Shown: piece after piece, positions 60,503-64,000 of the stretch | Layout of the letters: every line of letters starts with the position of its first letter | Position numbering within the stretch: the first letter of the stretch is position 1 | Origin: Sediminihaliea albiluteola | GTDB lineage: Bacteria > Pseudomonadota > Gammaproteobacteria > Pseudomonadales > Halieaceae | DNA length: 64,000 bases | Direction: 5' to 3' | Assembly (NCBI RefSeq): GCF_014077625.1 | Contig: NZ_JACFXU010000013.1 | Span: forward strand, 1,178,001-1,242,000 | Made by a program: the position numbers and the translations under genes | Notes under the pieces: model-generated | What the model was told of the DNA's origin: nothing | Seen by the model: only the letters and a program-made list of their open reading frames with translations | The model's database searches: none

Positions 60503-61089
60503 AGCAACTAGCACGCCTTGGCCTGCTTGGTCTCACGCTGCTACTGGCCGCCTGCGGCAGCACCCCACAAAGTAGCTACTACCACCTTAGCAGTAAGGCT
60601 GGTGGCGGCGAAAGCAATCACCCGGCACTGGGCATTGGGCCAATAAAAATTCCTGAGTATCTCAATCGCAACGCCATGGTATTCAAGCGCGGCGACAACC
60701 AGCTACACATTGCCAACTTTCAGCGCTGGGCAGAGCCGCTAGAAGAAGGCATAAGCCGTGTCATGAGCCTGAATCTGGCAGGTTTTCTGGACACCCAGAA
60801 TATCCGCCGCTACCCCTGGTCGCGCAGTGAAACACCTGATTACGGCATCCAAGTGTGGATTCTTAGCTTGGACATGACAGCCAGTGAAGCTGTTTTGCTT
60901 GCTGAGTGGCGCCTTAACAAACCGCACAGCGGAAGCGAAGTTCTGCGCCGCATCGGCCATTACAAAAGCGCTGTTAAGGGTGCTGATGGTGCGGCCATGT
61001 CTGAGAGCTACAGCCTCTTACTAGAGCAGCTAAGCCAAGATATTGCCGACAGCATAGCCAGTGATATGGCTTCAGGAATTGAGTCTTAG
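60499..61089 (+). CDS. PqiC-like lipoprotein of the MCE system
   Basis: 196 residues. A lipoprotein signal (LTLLLAACGST, lipobox LAAC) is followed by a domain of the ABC-transport auxiliary (DUF330/PqiC) kind: LGIGPIKIPEYLNR, FQRWAEPLEEGISRVM and RRYPW. Such lipoproteins in the outer membrane receive or cap MCE tubes. Presence of PqiC and absence of MlaC and MlaA genes set this operon apart from the classical Mla set. A terminator hairpin starts just before its stop. Confidence 0.85.
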   Translation: MKQLARLGLLGLTLLLAACGSTPQSSYYHLSSKAGGGESNHPALGIGPIKIPEYLNRNAMVFKRGDNQLHIANFQRWAEPLEEGISRVMSLNLAGFLDTQNIRRYPWSRSETPDYGIQVWILSLDMTASEAVLLAEWRLNKPHSGSEVLRRIGHYKSAVKGADGAAMSESYSLLLEQLSQDIADSIASDMASGIES

Positions 61090-61123
61090 TCTAAGCTCAG
61101 CTAAGTAGCGCAGAGCTTAGACT
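61088..61123. terminator. Hairpin ending the MCE operon, followed by a 7-base repeat
   Basis: A perfect 11-bp stem, AGTCTAAGCTC / GAGCTTAGACT, with a 14-base loop. It is followed by three tandem AGTTAAA units (61124-61144), the last of which contains the stop of the convergent SDR gene. Confidence 0.55.
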
Positions 61124-61139
61124 AGTTAAAAGTTAAAAG

Positions 61140-61904
61140 TTAAAACTGATCGTTGCGCATCATGGCGTCCGAGCCGCCATCGACAAAAAATACCGAGCCA
61201 CACACAAAATCCGCTTCTTCACTTAGCATGAAGCGCATTACATTGGCGATATGCGCAGGCTTGGCCATACCGCCCCAGGGTACACTGGCCTGGAAATCGC
61301 GCATTGACTGACCGAGCTCTTCATCTTCAAACACACTTTCGGCGAGCGGGGTCTGGGTGATGCCAGGCGCCACGGCATTCATCCGCACCCCAGCTTTGGC
61401 ATAGGCCACTACGTTGCGACGCATCCAGGCGACAATGGCTCGCTTTGACCCGGCATAAGCCACATGGCCATCCCGCTCTTCCACTGCGGCACAGGCCGCC
61501 GCTTCATCGCCCGCTAAGCAGGCTGTCACGAAAGGATCATCGGCCGACATCATAGGCGCCGAGTTCGATGACACAATCAATACGCTACCACGGCGCTTAG
61601 CCACTAGATCTTTTAAACCCTCCACTGTAGCCACTACCGCGAAGTAGTTTACTTGAGCAATCAGTGACAGCGGTCTGGCTATCGGCGGCAAGCCAGCACA
61701 GGCAATAAAACCATCAAGACCATCGGGTGCCAATTCCGTCACCCCAGCCACCGCAGCAGCTCTGCCTTCGGCCGTAGATAGGTCGGCGATGACATCGCCC
61801 TCTTTGATATCGACGGAAATCACCTGGTCGCCGCGCGCGGTGAGTTGCTGGCGCAGTTCTGCACCAATACCGGTGGCGCCACCAGTCATTGCGTATAAAG
61901 CCAT
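61140..61904 (-). CDS. SDR oxidoreductase (3-alpha-hydroxysteroid dehydrogenase-like)
   Basis: 254 residues. Glycine motif TGGATGIG, catalytic Ser in VSSNSAP and YAGSK. The insert between Ser and Tyr (about 45 residues) and the unusual CAGLPP block resemble 3-alpha-HSD/carbonyl reductases. NAD-type Asp in SVDIKEGD suggests NAD(H). The substrate is unknown; steroid or hydrophobic ketone is a guess from the family. It is on the same strand as the TonB-dependent receptor upstream, which could supply a substrate. Confidence 0.78.
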   Translation of the reverse strand: MALYAMTGGATGIGAELRQQLTARGDQVISVDIKEGDVIADLSTAEGRAAAVAGVTELAPDGLDGFIACAGLPPIARPLSLIAQVNYFAVVATVEGLKDLVAKRRGSVLIVSSNSAPMMSADDPFVTACLAGDEAAACAAVEERDGHVAYAGSKRAIVAWMRRNVVAYAKAGVRMNAVAPGITQTPLAESVFEDEELGQSMRDFQASVPWGGMAKPAHIANVMRFMLSEEADFVCGSVFFVDGGSDAMMRNDQF

Positions 61905-62226
61905 ATTACTTTCCTTAGTTACTAAATACAGGTCGTCGATTGTTACTTAATTTGCCCGAGAGTCAAACTCGATCTGTTGAAACTCTATAAATAATTGCGC
62001 AGCCTGGCAGCAAAATGAGCTAAAACCGAGGCTTATTGATCTCTATATAACCGGGCAGCTATCGGCGAGAGCTGCTACGACGGGCGCAGCAGCTAGCTCA
62101 TTATAAACTGGGTGCTAGCCATCCATGGCCAGCGACAAGGGAACTCAGTCCTCGAAGACAGCAGGCCGCCCCCGGGAAGCCCACTCCAAAGGATAGATAG
62201 TAAATAAGGCGGACAGCTATCTATGA
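61905..62226. other. Intergenic region between SDR and TonB receptor
   Basis: 322 bases without a credible gene. On the minus strand a TATAAT (around 62101-62106) could be the -10 of the SDR gene, but no convincing -35 lies 16-18 bases before it. ATAGATAG and CTATCTAT near 62194-62225 are complementary but far apart. Nothing else recognised. Confidence 0.5.
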
Positions 62227-64000
62227 TCAGAAGTTGTAGCGCAGCTCCATGCCATACATCCGCGGCTCATCTCGTCGATCATAAGCCGGGGAGCCATCGG
62301 AAAACTGCGAAGCCAGCTCACCGCCCAAACCACCGGGGTTTTTATTCCTCGGTTTCCAGTTGGTGGCGTTAGTGACATATGCGGCAATTTCCCAGTCGCC
62401 AGCGGGACTCAAATAAGCGACCCGGGCATTAAGCTGCTCCCGATCGCCGGTATCAGGACAAGAATTGAATGGCGCCTCTGTCAGATCGCCGGTAGCTGAG
62501 CCATCAGAAATGACCAGCTTGCCATCTATCTTGGCCAGCTTATACACATCGGAAGGCCGGCCCAGCGCACTGTTGTTCACCACATAAGTACAGCTGCTCT
62601 GGGACACGCCTTCGCTGAAGTTATAAGCTGCAGAAAAACTCAGCTCTCCGCCATTAGCGAAATCTAAGGTATAGGTACCGCCAAGGCTGTAGTTAAGATC
62701 GGGTGATTCAGCAAAGTCATCTCCGGAGCGATCAATGCTCTGACAGACACCGTCGACCACTTTGCGCTCTTGTCGGCGGGTGTATTCGGCGTCGAGCAAA
62801 CCGGTATTAAAAAACAACTCCAAGGCGGGAATGGGCAGCCAGTTAACACTGAGCTCCATGCCCTTGCCTTTGACATCAGATGTTTCAAAGAGGTATGCGC
62901 CTGTGCTGCTATTGGACAGACATGCCGACTCGATAAACTCTAACTGCTGAAGATTGTCGTATTCATAATTAAACAGCGCCCCATTAACACGCAAAGTGTT
63001 ATCTAGCCATGAGGACTTCATCCCCAACTCGTAGTTAGTGACCTCCTCAGGATCAAATGCCGGCGCTAAAACTTCACCTGCGCTATTAAAGCCACCCGCT
63101 TTGTAACCCTCAGAATAGGAGGCATAAAGCAGTACATCATCCGTGACATTCCAGTCTAGCACTAGCCGCGGCGTTACTTGCGACCAGCTTTTGTCTGACT
63201 CTAAATACCCCAGTGCACCATTGGGATCATAATTCCCCTGCCCATCTAAGCGGGTTTCTGTTGGAAAACCAAAAGCCAGCACGTATTCATTGAACTCAAC
63301 ATAGCGACCGAAGGTCTTGTCATCTTCGGTATAGCGCACACCAGCGGTGAGCGATAAGTTATCGAGAATATCGTAGCTTAGGTCGACGAAGACGCCTGTT
63401 GATTCGTATTCACCATCAATAAAAATATTTTCGCTGAAATCGATGCCAGAATTAAGCGCCTGGGCACCACTGCTAAAAGCGCGGCGTCCATAGGGGTCAG
63501 GAATAACGAGGAAAGCAACATCTAGCGCCTGGCCAGGCGCTAGAGCGCTGTAGGGTACGCCAATTTCCCGCTCTGCCACTAACTTATCCAGTGACTGTGG
63601 GCTGAGAATAATGCCACTTTGTTGTTTAGCGTGCTCCCAATAATAGCTCGCACCAGCTGTCCAACGGAGGCGCTCACCATACTCTCCGTCTAAGCGGAAC
63701 TCCTGACCAAACTGTTTGTTTTTCTCAGCATTGAGATCATTAAAACGATACAGTGGATCAGCTGAGCCGTCCTTTTCTTCTGGGTTGCGCGAATTATAAG
63801 TGCGCCAAGAAGAGATTGAGGTCAGTGAAGCAAAGTCCAGGTCATAGGCAACGTTCAGCGAACTGCCAAACAAGTAGCGCCGCTCAGGCAGTAACTCATC
63901 GTTTTCTACCTTGGTAAAAGCACCTTTTTTATGCCGCGGCCCGATGACCGCAGAGGAAGCAGGGCGAGAATCCTGATCGACCTCGTCATACTCCGCACGT
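62227..64000 (-). CDS. TonB-dependent receptor, C-terminal part (N-terminus off the window)
   Basis: At least 590 residues, open to the right edge. The barrel pattern is clear: alternating strands, DNLSLTAGVRYTEDDKTFGRYVEF, APAFDPEEVTNYELGMKSSW (the family's late-barrel block), SYSEGYKAGGFNSAG, and a C-terminal GMELRYNF ending in Phe. It imports a large or scarce nutrient across the outer membrane with TonB energy. The signal peptide and plug domain lie beyond 64000. Two cysteine-containing loops (ACLSNSS and VCQS; also SCTYV and NSCPD) suggest disulfides outside. The YKAGGFN-type receptors are abundant in marine degraders of lipids and aromatics, which fits the SDR next door. The ligand is unknown. 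Confidence 0.9.
   Translation of the reverse strand, partial: RAEYDEVDQDSRPASSAVIGPRHKKGAFTKVENDELLPERRYLFGSSLNVAYDLDFASLTSISSWRTYNSRNPEEKDGSADPLYRFNDLNAEKNKQFGQEFRLDGEYGERLRWTAGASYYWEHAKQQSGIILSPQSLDKLVAEREIGVPYSALAPGQALDVAFLVIPDPYGRRAFSSGAQALNSGIDFSENIFIDGEYESTGVFVDLSYDILDNLSLTAGVRYTEDDKTFGRYVEFNEYVLAFGFPTETRLDGQGNYDPNGALGYLESDKSWSQVTPRLVLDWNVTDDVLLYASYSEGYKAGGFNSAGEVLAPAFDPEEVTNYELGMKSSWLDNTLRVNGALFNYEYDNLQQLEFIESACLSNSSTGAYLFETSDVKGKGMELSVNWLPIPALELFFNTGLLDAEYTRRQERKVVDGVCQSIDRSGDDFAESPDLNYSLGGTYTLDFANGGELSFSAAYNFSEGVSQSSCTYVVNNSALGRPSDVYKLAKIDGKLVISDGSATGDLTEAPFNSCPDTGDREQLNARVAYLSPAGDWEIAAYVTNATNWKPRNKNPGGLGGELASQFSDGSPAYDRRDEPRMYGMELRYNF

Noticed and set aside
1-64000. tRNA or rRNA genes, CRISPR arrays, insertion sequences, prophage
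   Set aside because: Looked for by eye in all gaps; no cloverleaf, spaced repeats, transposase or integrase sequence found.

Overview
The window looks like a chromosomal segment of a marine gammaproteobacterium, probably of the Cellvibrionales/Halieaceae type. This rests on gene content and order, not on a database match: the pyrH-frr-uppS-cdsA-dxr-rseP-bamA-skp-lpxD-fabZ-lpxA-lpxB-rnhB-dnaE cluster, rpsB-tsf divergent from map-glnD, dapC/D/E, bamC-dapA, and a PEP-CTERM (exosortase A type) exopolysaccharide locus. The sequence is gene-dense. I see no rRNA, tRNA, CRISPR array or insertion sequence.

Layout. 1-15.3 kb is the accessory part: a partial PqqD-like gene, a small Tat-signal protein, a UDP-HexNAc 6-dehydrogenase/4-epimerase pair, the two-component system PrsK/PrsR, the TPR lipoprotein PrsT, a nitroreductase-fold protein, an E1-like ThiF protein, a LuxI-fold PEP-CTERM-associated acyltransferase, a low-molecular-weight tyrosine phosphatase, a trypsin-like protease and one PEP-CTERM protein. 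15.4-22.3 kb holds metabolic and stress genes: an MFS transporter, a FadE-type acyl-CoA dehydrogenase, an Hsp20 chaperone with a sigma-32 promoter and a ROSE-like RNA thermometer, a DUF1244 protein, a LuxR-type regulator and an SDR. 22.5-40.9 kb is the envelope/lipid A/translation cluster, all on the minus strand. 41.2-49.8 kb carries map, glnD, dapC, nth, dapD and dapE. 49.8-57.5 kb is mixed: an SDR, rsmJ, a divergent class III cyclase-like protein, an LRR lipoprotein, a LpxL-type acyltransferase, an MBL hydrolase, bamC, dapA and a DUF3806 protein. 57.6-61.1 kb is a four-gene MCE/Mla-type lipid transport operon. The end has an SDR and a truncated TonB-dependent receptor.

How the parts may work together. 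PrsR is a sigma-54 activator. Two genes in the locus, the PEP-CTERM gene and the small Tat-signal gene 14 kb away, each carry a good -24/-12 promoter. Each also has a nearly identical 21-bp dyad 64-72 bp further upstream, in the same orientation. I propose this dyad as the PrsR enhancer, which would put both genes in one PrsK/PrsR/RpoN regulon. The same locus brings together a PqqD-like protein, a nitroreductase-fold protein, an E1-like adenylating enzyme and a LuxI-fold acyltransferase with its active-site motifs intact. That set resembles a peptide- or metabolite-modifying pathway tied to protein sorting, and I regard it as the best candidate for an undescribed system here. No exosortase gene lies inside the window, so the locus must continue to the left.
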